From a virus, in IMG/VR virus record IMGVR_UViG_3300036944_000475, positions 1 through 22,967 of that record: a DNA stretch of 22,967 nucleotides. The stretch is one strand, 5' to 3'. Below, piece after piece: positions 1-8,997 of this stretch; the stretch's first letter is position 1; each line of letters opens with the position of its first letter. The translations under genes and the position numbers were made by a program. The notes under the pieces are model-generated. The model ran no database searches, was not told the origin of the DNA, and was given only the letters and a program-made list of their open reading frames with translations.

Positions 1-3000
1 CATAACCTGTGGCAATTAGTTTGCTATTAGTCCAGTTAAAACTTGTAGTTGCGGCTGTAGCAGTATCTTGAACAGGCACACTGGCCTTCCACAATGTGTA
101 GCCCGCACTTGGACTTGTTGTTATTGTCAAACTCCAACCTGAAGGTGCCAAGTATGAACTTGTTGACCAAGTATAAGTGCCTGTTCCTGTGGGACTAGCA
201 GGCAAACTGGCAGCCCACTGATATACTTCAGCAAATGCGTTCTTTGTCCCCGACGCACCATTGGTGCCATTCATTGTGTCACTGTAGATTGTAAAATTGC
301 GTGAATTAACTGGATCATTGCCATCCCAAGTTGCTGTAGTATCAGTAGCAGTTGCTAGGTCTGTGATGCTTTGTTTTGCCACCCATAACTTAATACCACT
401 TGTGCCTGGATTGCTTGGAACTGTTGTTGTCCAACCATTGCTCATGCTATTCAATGACTGCTTTGCTGTAGCCCAAGTATAGATAGTTGAACCAATGGGC
501 GGGGCTGACGTTGTTGGATCAACTGTGCTCCATAGATATAATTCTACTGCGGCAGTTTGACGACCTGGATCGCCTGCTTTGATACCAATTAAGGGCATGG
601 TATCAAATGCCACAACAGCACTGCCAGTTGAACCTTCACGTACTTCTACTCGGATGGTATCAGGCATTTGGCCATAATTGGCTTCTGGTGTGTATGAATA
701 AGTGCTTTGGTCATTATGTTGTTTCTCAACATTGTCTTCCAGGAACCTATAGTAAACTGTGCCTGTCATATTCTTTGCTGTGGCAGTGATCACAATGGGA
801 CCTGCGGGTGCGGGATTCAAACCAGCAGAGTCATATGTGAATGCCATAGCAGGCGCTGTAAGTGTAACTACCTTGGCACTGGTGCCAGGTGTTCCTGCCT
901 TTTGCTTGGCAATGGTAAACACCTTGTCAATGATTGTGCTGCCTTTGGTGGCTCTTAATGTCACGTTGGCAACATCAACAGCATTGTTCATATTTGAAAT
1001 ACTAAACTTGTTCTTGTTTGATTGTGTGCCAAATGTGCCAGTGACAGCTCCTGTTGGGCTCACATTAACTTGAGTAAAAGTCCAGTCTTGTGTTGTTTCA
1101 GTAATGCCTTCGTACACTTTAAATTCAGTTACTGCTTGCGTATAACTTGTGACACTGCCTTCGTAAGTGGCACTAACACCAGCATACTCATTTGTCAGCA
1201 AACCAGTCAAACCACCCACACCATCTACTGGCTCATATAATTTGACCAAGGTCACACTGTCCGTGTAGGCACCGTTTGCGGCTCTAATTGTGACTGAGTC
1301 TGAAGTTTGATTTGCTGTGCTAAAAGTTCTTGTAGAACCTGAACCTATCAAGCCACCTGTGATTGCGCCACTGGTGATAGTGAACACAGGATTACCAGTA
1401 AGCCCACCACCTTGTGTGGCAGTGAGTGTAACAGTTGTGGGAGTTATTGTTCCTGTTTTAGCAACTTTAATAACCTCAGCATCACTGCTTAGGTACAGCA
1501 AGGGACTACTGACACCATCAACACCATTCTTTAACTTGGTAATACCTACACTACGAGCACCTAAATCATAAACAACGCCTGCGCTGTCTTTATAACTTAA
1601 ACTTGCGCTTAGGGTAGTGCTGTCTGTGGCAAGCCCTGTGATAGTCCAACTCACACGATCTGTCGTGGTATTATAACTAGGTCCATTAACAGTTAGTCCT
1701 GCGCCTGCGCTGAATCCACTTACTCTCCATGAATCATTTACCATTGCGGCATCTGAACCAGCAGTGCTCAACTGAACTACTCTACTACCTATTTGAATTA
1801 GTAGTTCTATCACTTGACCTGTTTGTGTAACCACGCCCGCTGTAGAGGCTGGAACAACAACTGGGTTTGGTGAGAATACAACAGCAGCCGCAACTTCTTG
1901 TACTGTGCTAACAATCGGATCCCAGTAAATGCTGACAGGTTCACTTAATGGACCATACACACCTTTAAAGCCCAGTTGTGCTCGGACAAAATAACTTTCG
2001 CCTGTTTTGTTTGCGGCAATACCAGCATACTGTTGATCTTTGTATTGTCTGTCCACCAAGTTAGTGGGCAAAGGACTTGGGTTAGGCAAGAAGCCATCTG
2101 TGCCAGAATTGGGTCTTAGACTTTGAAAGTAAGCATAACTTTCTGCCGCAGGAGTTGACCCACTAGGGGCTTGAACATAAAATAACTTTAACTCATCCCA
2201 AGGACCGCCAACAGTGGGCATTGTTGTGCGTAGTGTAAAGTTTGGAATAGACGCCACTGAGTTGATCAAGTCTGCTGGGAATTCCAAGATAGGTAGTGCT
2301 GATGTGAGTCTGGCATTTTCAGGATTGATACCAATGCGTTTGACCAAGCTAAAGTCTTTCATGGACTCATCCGCATACACATCAGGATTGTATTCACTTG
2401 CTGTGATTTCAACTGCCAGGGCACCTTCAGCACTTTCAACTTCTTTAACTCGATTAATGCGGAACAACTGATTGTTCCAACCATAAATTGGATTACTAAC
2501 TTTAATCACATCACCTGCTTGTGATTGGATGCCGTAGTGACTGGCTGTGAAAGTGATGATTAGGTCTTGGCGTGTTTGTTTTAGTTCTATCAAACCAATA
2601 CGATCTGCTTGAACACTGCGATTTGTCAAATCAAGAACCATGCTGAGTTTGTTGTCTGGCTCATTGGGGTTCTTTACAATACCACTCATGTCAGGATGTG
2701 AATAACCACGTTGGTCTTTGTTGTATCTGTCCACATACTCTAACTCTAAGTCATTGTACAAGTCTGTCAAGCTGGTGGCACTTAGATTAATGCCTGATAA
2801 GATATTGCTGTCATCAAATATCAACGCCGTTGAAGTATCAACTGCTTTCTTCATAACAATACGCCACTGCCCTGCCACTACATTATAACTGAGCCATGAC
2901 GCAGAGTTTTGTAAAATACGATCCATGTTGTCTTTGACACTTACAGAGGTATCAAGAATACCATTGATTCTGTATCTAGGAGTTGTGGTATCTGCTCCAC

Positions 3001-3823
3001 CATCTTTGTTGAGTTGGTTAGCAGGGATGGTATCACTCCAAGTGTTTAAAGCACTTACTGTTGCTGTGTCAATTTCATCTAAGGGAATGCCAGCACCATA
3101 ACGCACACTTGTGGCATAATCCTGAAACACATCACCTGGGCGTGTAAGGCTGTTGTTGATATTAAATGTCAGTGTTGGTAAGCCAGTGACACCTTTGTCT
3201 TGTTTGTAGTTGATTTCAACAATGGCAAACACAAGGCCACTCATTTTATAAGAGCTGTCCCAACCAATCATTTTGTTGTAAGCAAGTGAGTTGTCCCAAC
3301 CTGAGAATGGCGTGCTACTGTTACCATCATACAACCAAACACGCACTAGGCCATTAAGGTTATCACTTACGGTGTCATTTTCACTATCAACACTTTTAAC
3401 AGTTTTGATTACTTTACTTTTGTCTGTGGAATCAAATACCAGTTGTTCGTCATTCCAATAAATGTTGCTTAACTCACCACCAAAGCCTGCTGTTCTAGCA
3501 CAGGTAAAAGAACCTGATTGTGTTTTCTCACTTAGAACCAAGCAATAGGTCATTGTTTTATTTTCATTGCCTATGTTGGCATCTGTAATGATACCATTGG
3601 CAAACGCACTGCCATATAACACTGGAACATAGTTGGAACTGGCTGGAGGAAGTTGAACCCTGCCGCCTTGATCACCGGGTTGGTTACGTTGAGCATTACC
3701 ATTGATGGTTCTACTGACAACATAACTGGCTCCAATAAGTGCTATTGAACCTACAACTGTTGCTGTTGCTCCAACAAAACCAAGAAACTCACCAATCGCT
3801 AACGCTACACCTGCTTGTGGCAT
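1..3823 (-). CDS. J-like tail tip / central tail fibre protein (partial, C-terminus beyond window)
   Basis: The frame is open without a stop from the ATG at 3823 to the left edge, at least 1274 codons, so the true C-terminus lies outside the window. AGGAG sits just upstream, inside the end of the acetyltransferase gene. The N-terminus (MPQAGVALAIGEFLGFVGAT) leads into a hydrophobic stretch to about residue 38, then a region containing PVLYG, as in phage tip proteins of the lambda gpJ type that close the tail tip and bind the receptor. Further on it is rich in Thr, Ser, Val and Gly, with Ig- or fibronectin-like modules (about bases 560-1750), for example 'VTLTATQGGG' and 'VTLRATKGG'. Near the left edge a roughly 70-residue module occurs twice (326-556 and 32-241). 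Last gene of the tail block, after the M-like, L-like and GNAT genes, as lambda J follows M-L-K-I. Family assignment rests on position, size and sequence style. Confidence 0.85.
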   Translation of the reverse strand, partial: MPQAGVALAIGEFLGFVGATATVVGSIALIGASYVVSRTINGNAQRNQPGDQGGRVQLPPASSNYVPVLYGSAFANGIITDANIGNENKTMTYCLVLSEKTQSGSFTCARTAGFGGELSNIYWNDEQLVFDSTDKSKVIKTVKSVDSENDTVSDNLNGLVRVWLYDGNSSTPFSGWDNSLAYNKMIGWDSSYKMSGLVFAIVEINYKQDKGVTGLPTLTFNINNSLTRPGDVFQDYATSVRYGAGIPLDEIDTATVSALNTWSDTIPANQLNKDGGADTTTPRYRINGILDTSVSVKDNMDRILQNSASWLSYNVVAGQWRIVMKKAVDTSTALIFDDSNILSGINLSATSLTDLYNDLELEYVDRYNKDQRGYSHPDMSGIVKNPNEPDNKLSMVLDLTNRSVQADRIGLIELKQTRQDLIITFTASHYGIQSQAGDVIKVSNPIYGWNNQLFRINRVKEVESAEGALAVEITASEYNPDVYADESMKDFSLVKRIGINPENARLTSALPILEFPADLINSVASIPNFTLRTTMPTVGGPWDELKLFYVQAPSGSTPAAESYAYFQSLRPNSGTDGFLPNPSPLPTNLVDRQYKDQQYAGIAANKTGESYFVRAQLGFKGVYGPLSEPVSIYWDPIVSTVQEVAAAVVFSPNPVVVPASTAGVVTQTGQVIELLIQIGSRVVQLSTAGSDAAMVNDSWRVSGFSAGAGLTVNGPSYNTTTDRVSWTITGLATDSTTLSASLSYKDSAGVVYDLGARSVGITKLKNGVDGVSSPLLYLSSDAEVIKVAKTGTITPTTVTLTATQGGGLTGNPVFTITSGAITGGLIGSGSTRTFSTANQTSDSVTIRAANGAYTDSVTLVKLYEPVDGVGGLTGLLTNEYAGVSATYEGSVTSYTQAVTEFKVYEGITETTQDWTFTQVNVSPTGAVTGTFGTQSNKNKFSISNMNNAVDVANVTLRATKGSTIIDKVFTIAKQKAGTPGTSAKVVTLTAPAMAFTYDSAGLNPAPAGPIVITATAKNMTGTVYYRFLEDNVEKQHNDQSTYSYTPEANYGQMPDTIRVEVREGSTGSAVVAFDTMPLIGIKAGDPGRQTAAVELYLWSTVDPTTSAPPIGSTIYTWATAKQSLNSMSNGWTTTVPSNPGTSGIKLWVAKQSITDLATATDTTATWDGNDPVNSRNFTIYSDTMNGTNGASGTKNAFAEVYQWAASLPASPTGTGTYTWSTSSYLAPSGWSLTITTSPSAGYTLWKASVPVQDTATAATTSFNWTNSKLIATGY
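32..556 (-). repeat. Two copies of a ~70-residue module inside the tail tip protein
   Basis: Translated on the minus strand, 556-326 and 241-32 give the same pattern: a start like AAVELYLW or NAFAEVYQW, a Pro-rich link, YTW(A/S)T, a GW pair, a Pro-containing strand, LW.A, then D.ATA..T and a final Trp. The aromatic positions line up, so this is an imperfect protein repeat rather than a recent DNA duplication. It is probably a beta-rich module in the distal, receptor-facing part of the fibre. More copies may lie to the left of the window. Confidence 0.7.
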
Positions 3824-3824
3824 A

Positions 3825-4280
3825 TTATTCTCCTATTATGTACTGGGATTCATAAAACTCAAATCCCTGTTTGCTAAAATCTATATCCTTTGTTGTATTG
3901 GCTCTGCCAATACTATAACTAAAAATCTCACCTCGTGATCGTTTATCTTCAGCGCATTGTTTGTATTTAATCAATAGCTTGCCACCTACACTTGTGCCAC
4001 GAAGTTCTGGCTTAACCCACCACAGCAATTCTTGTAGTCTAAGTATTTGTGGTTGCCATAAGTCTGGGTTCTTGGCACTGATTAAAAAGCCCTGTAAGTT
4101 TAGATCCTGATCTTCAGCAATCAAACACACGCCACTTAGTCTACAATAATCCAAGACTCGATTCACATGTGTTAAATCATAATCTGCTGACATGTGACTC
4201 TGACGCTTTGACTCTGCCCTAAACAATTTCATTGCTTCATGAATCTTGGGATAGTCATGTCGTGTTATGTGTCTGATCAT
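3825..4280 (-). CDS. GNAT-family N-acetyltransferase within the tail operon
   Basis: 151 residues, the usual size of a single-domain GNAT enzyme, which moves an acetyl group from acetyl-CoA to an amine. The acetyl-CoA binding motif A is visible at residues 85-103: strand LLWWVKPEL, then RGTSVGGKLL, corresponding to the R-x-x-G-x-G/A loop with the middle Gly replaced by Ser. C-terminal 'FSKQGFEFYESQYI' fits the last GNAT strands. The start overlaps the previous gene by one base (TAATG), with no clear Shine-Dalgarno, so it is probably translated by coupling. The ATG of the tip protein follows its stop after one base. It occupies the place where lambda has K (NlpC/P60 peptidase) and I. The substrate is unknown: phage tail protein, host protein or a small molecule are all possible. 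Confidence 0.8.
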   Translation of the reverse strand: MIRHITRHDYPKIHEAMKLFRAESKRQSHMSADYDLTHVNRVLDYCRLSGVCLIAEDQDLNLQGFLISAKNPDLWQPQILRLQELLWWVKPELRGTSVGGKLLIKYKQCAEDKRSRGEIFSYSIGRANTTKDIDFSKQGFEFYESQYIIGE

Positions 4281-4975
4281 TATGGCTGTTCTACAGGTGT
4301 TTCTTGTTGAACTGCGCTTCGACCATTTGAGGTTGTCTTGGCTGTGTATGGCTTGCCAAAGTCAAAACTGCTGTTGTGTAGTGTCAATACACGATCTAGA
4401 CTTGGATCATTGACGATGCCTGACGCACCTGCTCCCAATTCATCATAATAAATTTTATAATCACTGGGATTGGTTCTGCGTCCTGCTTTCTTTCTACCCA
4501 GCACACCCATGCTACTGCTACATTGTAAGGTAATGGTGTAATAACTATTGGCCTTGTTGTATTGGCTTAGATCTAAGTCTTCAGCAATGTTGTAGTTTGT
4601 GACCATGCCCGAGAATCTACGGAATACGGAGGTGCCTGAGACTTGTGTTTGATTGCCATTGGGATTAAAGAACACACGATGAATAGCAATGGGGCTGCCT
4701 TTGATTTGTGCGTCCAACACGGTTTCAACATAGCTGTCATTGATACCAGTTAACACAATACTGAGTTCTGCTTCAGTATTGGTCAGGCTATCAGTAATGT
4801 CACTGACTCCCAACAAGCCATTGGTTGTTGCGTAAGTGTGCCCAGCATATTGAATATCACAAAATGCTGTTGTGTAATACAAGGGAACCATGACTCCTGA
4901 TCCATTGACAATTTCAATATCAATCAACAAGGCATGTTCAATGGCCTGTGCTGTTACTGGTGCTATCACGTTCAT
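4280..4975 (-). CDS. Distal tail protein, L-like by position (DUF2163-like)
   Basis: 231 residues, almost the length of lambda gpL (232), and in the matching position: after tape measure and M-like, before the tip protein. Starts 'MNVIAPVTAQAIEHALLIDI'; residues 30-60 read like a strand-rich tail hub domain (YYTTAFCDIQYAGHTY). The C-terminal third has 'GRRTNPSDYKIYYDELG', a pattern seen in phage tip assembly proteins. Only two cysteines are present, so the iron-sulphur cluster known from lambda gpL is unlikely here. The ATG overlaps the stop of the upstream gene by four bases, with GAGG before it. It likely joins the tube end to the tip. The exact family needs a profile search. Confidence 0.6.
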   Translation of the reverse strand: MNVIAPVTAQAIEHALLIDIEIVNGSGVMVPLYYTTAFCDIQYAGHTYATTNGLLGVSDITDSLTNTEAELSIVLTGINDSYVETVLDAQIKGSPIAIHRVFFNPNGNQTQVSGTSVFRRFSGMVTNYNIAEDLDLSQYNKANSYYTITLQCSSSMGVLGRKKAGRRTNPSDYKIYYDELGAGASGIVNDPSLDRVLTLHNSSFDFGKPYTAKTTSNGRSAVQQETPVEQP

Positions 4976-5625
4976 AATACTACCTCTGTTAATTCAAAAT
5001 CACCTGAGAATGTGACTAATCTGTCTCCATTGACACCTCTTGTAGGCAAGTTAGTGGCAATGACTCTATAGGAGCAGTTCTTGCCCACATAAATGTTTTG
5101 TCCAACTAGGCTAGCATCAGCAATGATGCCTCTATTGACAGCAACACTGACAACACTGCCTGAGCCACGCAATATGGTACTGCTGACCACATAAGGATAT
5201 CTGCTGTTCTTGGGTTGAATAATATCACCTGCGTAAAACAGCACTGCTGTGCTACTTAAACCACTGATGGCACCTGTAAATGCCAAGTTGATGACATTGC
5301 CTGTGTAGCCACCTATGGTAAACAAGCTCTCGGCATTGGTATAACCAGGTGCTCCACGATAGTCCACCAACCATGATTGTCCTGCTACATTGCCCAGTTT
5401 AACTGCGGCTTCAGTATGACGGTCTGTGACATACAATTGTTCTAGTGTGGTTCTCACATCAACATAACGCATGCCTGAACTGGGAGTTATTGTAAACTTA
5501 AAAGGTCTATTGCTGTTGCGTACTGCTGTAATAATCTTTTGATTACGACTAATTGTTTGTGCCACAATAGGCGCACGTTCAAATTGAATTGCTTCTGCTG
5601 TGTCTATGATATATTGAAGACTCAT
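4972..5625 (-). CDS. Minor tail protein, M-like by position
   Basis: 217 residues, directly after the tape measure gene with which it overlaps by four bases (start 5625, tape measure stop 5622). Good ribosome site AAGGAG seven bases before the ATG. No membrane segment. The ending 'VTFSGDFELTEVV' resembles the close of lambda gpM-type distal tail proteins, and the place in the operon is that of lambda M. It is about twice as long as gpM; the extra part (about residues 85-190) is rich in Gly, Ser, Val and Ile and looks like an inserted beta domain. Probably part of the ring or hub at the tail tip. Recognised by context more than by sequence. Confidence 0.6.
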   Translation of the reverse strand: MSLQYIIDTAEAIQFERAPIVAQTISRNQKIITAVRNSNRPFKFTITPSSGMRYVDVRTTLEQLYVTDRHTEAAVKLGNVAGQSWLVDYRGAPGYTNAESLFTIGGYTGNVINLAFTGAISGLSSTAVLFYAGDIIQPKNSRYPYVVSSTILRGSGSVVSVAVNRGIIADASLVGQNIYVGKNCSYRVIATNLPTRGVNGDRLVTFSGDFELTEVVL

Positions 5626-8153
5626 AGTCTACTCCTTAATGGTAAATTTCTACGACCACGCTCACTGACACCAAAGATAAACTCTGGGTCACTGGCCACT
5701 AATGATTTAAAACTTGCCGCATCCACTGCTTGAATGTTGTATGTGACTTGTGTGGCAGTTGCGGTTGCGCCAGGGTTAGGTATAATAACTCCTGCTCCAC
5801 GGGGCGTGAACATTTCAGGGCCTCGTTCGCCCACCATGTAACTCTTGCCTCCCATGACAGGACCACCTGCGGCCTTGCCACCACCAAAGCCAAAGAAACT
5901 ACCAATGGCACCAAATATGTTGCCACCACCTGAACCACCCATGCCCAGTAAACTACTGAATATGTTTTTGACTTGACTCTTGGTAAACTCAGCAATTAGG
6001 CTGTTGGCCAAGTCTTTGAAACTCAACTTGCCTGTTTTAACAAAGTTAACAATGGCATCTTCTACACCTGATGTGAATGTTGTAAAGTATGTCTTGGCTT
6101 GTTCTGCTGAATTTTGTGCGGCATTTTTGTAGTTGGCAAATGCTTCATCCCAACCTGTGCTCCAACTTCTGCTGAGTTCAAGATTGGCCAGTTGAGCATC
6201 TGTAATTGTTTTATAACCTTCAGCAATGGCATTCAAACCATCTGCCAATTGCTGGCTTTGCTCTGCTGTTAGTCCATCACCACCATCTTCAAATGCTTGG
6301 GCAAATGCTCTACTGGCTTCAAGACCTGCTTTGCGATTTGCTTCAGCAATGGTCATCATTTGCTTTTGTAAATCGCCTTTGCCTGCTAGACTACCTTCAA
6401 AGGCCACATCTTGTCCTGCTCCAATGATACCTAATCGAACATTACTCAAGGCTTCTTGTACACGTTGTTGTGCTTCCATGGCCTTGGTCATGTTTTCAAT
6501 ATCTTGTAAGCGTGCCTTTTCAATCATTCTGGCACCTTGTAGTTGATCAATATACTTGACCATCTGTGTTGCTTGAGTAGTTTCAAGTTTTTTAATTCTT
6601 GCTATTTCAGCATCAATGGCACCAACATTGGCTCTTTGATCTTCTGTGCCTTGACTCCACTCTTTTCTCTTGTCAACTAGACCCTGAATAGTTTGCTTGG
6701 TCTTATCATACATGTCTTCCAAGGCTTGAACTTTTTCACGCTGGTCTTCGGTCATAGTGACCATTTCTTTTGCTAGAGCCAAGTGTTGTAATTGAAGTAT
6801 GTTATTGCGTTGGCTCTCATCACCAACTTTGGTAACCTCTTGACGAAGTTTAGCATAACGTTCATTTGTGGCCTTGAGAGCTTCTTGTTGCTCATCCCAG
6901 GCCTTTTTCATTTTGTCGCCTTGCTCTTGTTGTAGTTTTAGAGTTTCAGCATTGCCACCACGACCACCACCAACAGTGTCAGGGGCAGGTTTAATGCCTG
7001 CTAATTTCTTGCCTGCTTCAACAAGATCATTAAACTTTTTAACTACTGAATCAATGATATCAAAGTTAAAGAACTGCTTGCTCAAGAAGTTGACTGCTTC
7101 TGCTAGACTATAAATGATACCAACTATGCCAGTAAAGCGTAGGAACACACGGAACAAGATTGCCAATGAACCTATTAAAGCACCAAAGCCACTTGCGGCA
7201 CTTGCGGCACCTGTGATAACTCTAGTCCACATGTTGACAAAACTGCCTAGGTCTTTTACTATGGCCATTACTGGTGCGGCCAACATGGCAATGGCACCAC
7301 CAGCACCTCTAATGGCTGTTATACCTGCGTTGGCTGCTCCTGTGACCACAGCAACACCACGACCAAATGCCAAGTATGCGGCAATGCCTGCCACAATGGC
7401 TTTTATTAAACTGGCAAAAGCATCAGCACTGATATTAACACCTTTGACAATGTCGTTGAGTGGTTGAGCAACTTTCAACAGGGCTTCTGTTAAGTTGCTG
7501 AACTGGCGTTTCATGTTCTCACTGGCATCAGCACCTGATTTTAGTGCGGCAACTGTTTCAGGACTGATGTATGTTTGACTTTGTTGAACACCTGAGAAAC
7601 TTACACCTTTGGCACTTTTACCAAACAAGTCAGTTTGTGTTCTAATTTTTGCTGTGGCACTGGTTAGTCCACTAATACCAGCAATACTTTTCTTTGTGAG
7701 TTCTTCAATGCCATTCTTGTTTAGGTCATCAACGCTGATACCAATTTCTCTAAATGATTTTAGTGCTGAATCATTTCCTGCTCTGGCCTGAGCAATGCTG
7801 TCAGCAAACTTTAATATTGCTGTTTGTGCGCCTTCTGCTGTGCCACCATTGAGTTCAAACGCACGGCTCAATCCCAAGACGCCTTCAATACTGACATCAC
7901 TGGTTGTTGAAATATCTTTGATGGCATTGGCAAACGCATTGGCCTGCTGTAGTGCTGTGGCACTGATCAAGCCTGCTATGGCAGTTTTTAACCCACCCAG
8001 TTTGGCCACTACACTGTTGCTGACCAAGCCTATGCTGTCAATACTTTTTGTTGCGTTTCTACCAAAAGCCTGCGTGGCCGCATCTGCTGATTTGATGTCC
8101 GCAATGTATTTTTTATTGTCTACTTCTATTGCTACACGAATAGTGCTGGCCAT
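5622..8153 (-). CDS. Tail tape measure protein, lambda H family
   Basis: 843 residues. The tape measure fills the tail tube and sets tail length, and is ejected into the host. Typical features: an alanine-rich N-terminal helical region (to about 230), hydrophobic segments at about 240-365 with runs such as 'AIVAGIAAYLAFG' and 'ALIGSLAILFRVF', a long charged coiled-coil region at about 400-640 rich in Gln, Glu and Lys, then a Gly-rich tail. Near the C-terminus 'GGGKAAGGPVMGGKSYMVGE' continues into RGPEMF, the signature of the lambda-family tape measure C-terminal domain. AAGGA lies before the ATG. By the lambda scale (853 residues, roughly 135-150 nm) the tail should be close to 130-150 nm; this is inference. 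Confidence 0.93.
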   Translation of the reverse strand: MASTIRVAIEVDNKKYIADIKSADAATQAFGRNATKSIDSIGLVSNSVVAKLGGLKTAIAGLISATALQQANAFANAIKDISTTSDVSIEGVLGLSRAFELNGGTAEGAQTAILKFADSIAQARAGNDSALKSFREIGISVDDLNKNGIEELTKKSIAGISGLTSATAKIRTQTDLFGKSAKGVSFSGVQQSQTYISPETVAALKSGADASENMKRQFSNLTEALLKVAQPLNDIVKGVNISADAFASLIKAIVAGIAAYLAFGRGVAVVTGAANAGITAIRGAGGAIAMLAAPVMAIVKDLGSFVNMWTRVITGAASAASGFGALIGSLAILFRVFLRFTGIVGIIYSLAEAVNFLSKQFFNFDIIDSVVKKFNDLVEAGKKLAGIKPAPDTVGGGRGGNAETLKLQQEQGDKMKKAWDEQQEALKATNERYAKLRQEVTKVGDESQRNNILQLQHLALAKEMVTMTEDQREKVQALEDMYDKTKQTIQGLVDKRKEWSQGTEDQRANVGAIDAEIARIKKLETTQATQMVKYIDQLQGARMIEKARLQDIENMTKAMEAQQRVQEALSNVRLGIIGAGQDVAFEGSLAGKGDLQKQMMTIAEANRKAGLEASRAFAQAFEDGGDGLTAEQSQQLADGLNAIAEGYKTITDAQLANLELSRSWSTGWDEAFANYKNAAQNSAEQAKTYFTTFTSGVEDAIVNFVKTGKLSFKDLANSLIAEFTKSQVKNIFSSLLGMGGSGGGNIFGAIGSFFGFGGGKAAGGPVMGGKSYMVGERGPEMFTPRGAGVIIPNPGATATATQVTYNIQAVDAASFKSLVASDPEFIFGVSERGRRNLPLRSRL

Positions 8154-8154
8154 A

Positions 8155-8442
8155 TTATAGTCCTTTCATTCTACGATCCACTTCTTGTTGAATCGCTTGT
8201 TCTGTTGGAGCAATAATACCTTGACCTTTAGTCTGACTACTCCAGTTATTTTCTAATCTTTCTGCGTAAGGGTAGTTGGCCACAACAGTTGTACCTTGTA
8301 GCACTGTGTTTCTACGAGCATTTCCTTGATCAATGGGCGTATTGGCTCGCATTTGTTCTTGTGCGAACTTGGGCAAGTCCGTCAATGCCCGACGAGCCTG
8401 CGCCATTTGACGATCAAAGCTGGTCATGTTAACTCGTGCCAT
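8155..8442 (-). CDS. HK97 gp10-like tail or neck component (tentative)
   Basis: 95 residues. The middle reads 'NTPIDQGNARRNT' then 'NYPYAERLENNWSSQ', the 'TP-D-G-xx-R' and 'YA-x-x-E' pattern seen in HK97 gp10-like tail completion proteins; the family normally is 100-150 residues, so this is short. The start overlaps the end of the T reading frame by 14 bases and has AAGGA upstream. Lying between the tail chaperones and the tape measure is not the usual place for a gp10-like protein, which normally sits before the major tail protein. Function therefore uncertain: tail completion or an extra assembly factor. Confidence 0.45.
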   Translation of the reverse strand: MARVNMTSFDRQMAQARRALTDLPKFAQEQMRANTPIDQGNARRNTVLQGTTVVANYPYAERLENNWSSQTKGQGIIAPTEQAIQQEVDRRMKGL

Positions 8443-8988
8443 TTACTGTCCTTAATGCTTCTAGCAATTCTTCTTCTGTGGCTTCCAGTGCGGAATTGGG
8501 ATTCATTTCACGTTGCTGGACGAGGTTTCTGTAACTGATGGCGCTGTCAGCAACAAACACATCAAATGTGGTGGCACGGCACATGACTTCACTGGGAAGT
8601 AGGCCGTATCGTTCACTGAGTGTGTCTATTAGCATGATCATATTAAGTTCTTGACTGCCTTCTTTTACTTCGTCCTGAGTTACTTTCCCAAGCGTTCTAC
8701 CACAGCCCCGATAACGCTCATCATTACATCATTGGGTAGTGCTTCACCTTCTTTGAGCACAGGTGCTCCTGTTTCATCTAGCACTAGACCATTGACCATG
8801 CGAATCATCTCACCATAGTTGTCTGTGCCCATGGTGGCCATTTTGATAAACTGATCAATAGGTTGACGATCTAAAATATGAAAACTCAATGCGTCTCCAT
8901 ACTTGGCTGTGATCTCAGGTGTGTCTAATACTATTTCAATTAGTTGTGGCTTGCTAGCCAGTTGTGTTAATTTAAGTGCCATATCCAA
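8429..8988 (-). CDS. Tail assembly chaperone fusion, GT-like, made by -1 ribosomal frameshift
   Basis: After residue 102 of G the ribosome can slip back one base on GGGAAAG and go on in the frame whose first codons are GTA ACT CAG (VTQDEVKEG...), open to a stop at 8429. The product would be 186 residues: 102 from G plus 84 from the T part. The T part holds 'MIMLIDTLSERYGLLPSEV', a pattern typical of T domains, and has no Shine-Dalgarno of its own near its first ATG (8641), which supports frameshift expression over separate initiation. In lambda, GT bridges the tape measure and the tail tube protein during assembly. Frame arithmetic agrees: G codons begin at positions divisible by 3, T codons one higher, which is -1 on this strand. 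Confidence 0.85.
8680..8988 (-). CDS. Tail assembly chaperone, G-like
   Basis: 102 residues, starting 'MDMALKLTQLASKPQLIEI' and ending ...VERLGK. Position between major tail protein and tape measure, followed by an overlapping -1 frame, marks it as the short tail assembly chaperone (lambda gpG analogue) that coats the tape measure during tube assembly and is absent from the virion. Its last codons are TTG GGA AAG TAA, so the slippery heptamer GGGAAAG lies directly before the stop. The sequence is short and poorly conserved, so the call rests on context and on the slippery site. A second possible start (MALKL) lies two codons later. Confidence 0.8.
   Translation of the reverse strand: MDMALKLTQLASKPQLIEIVLDTPEITAKYGDALSFHILDRQPIDQFIKMATMGTDNYGEMIRMVNGLVLDETGAPVLKEGEALPNDVMMSVIGAVVERLGK
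8683..8689 (-). promoter_or_regulatory. Programmed -1 frameshift slippery site GGGAAAG
   Basis: In the zero frame of the G gene the heptamer reads G GGA AAG, the X-XXY-YYZ form, and is the same heptamer that lambda uses for G/GT. The stop codon TAA of G (8680-8682) follows at once. I see no strong hairpin just downstream. The T frame is open on both sides of the site. Confidence 0.88.
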
Positions 8989-8997
8989 TATCCAATC

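Noticed and set aside
5699-5995. 98-aa minus-strand frame within the tape measure gene
   Set aside because: Alternative frame over the conserved C-terminal tape measure domain; no reason to think it is translated.
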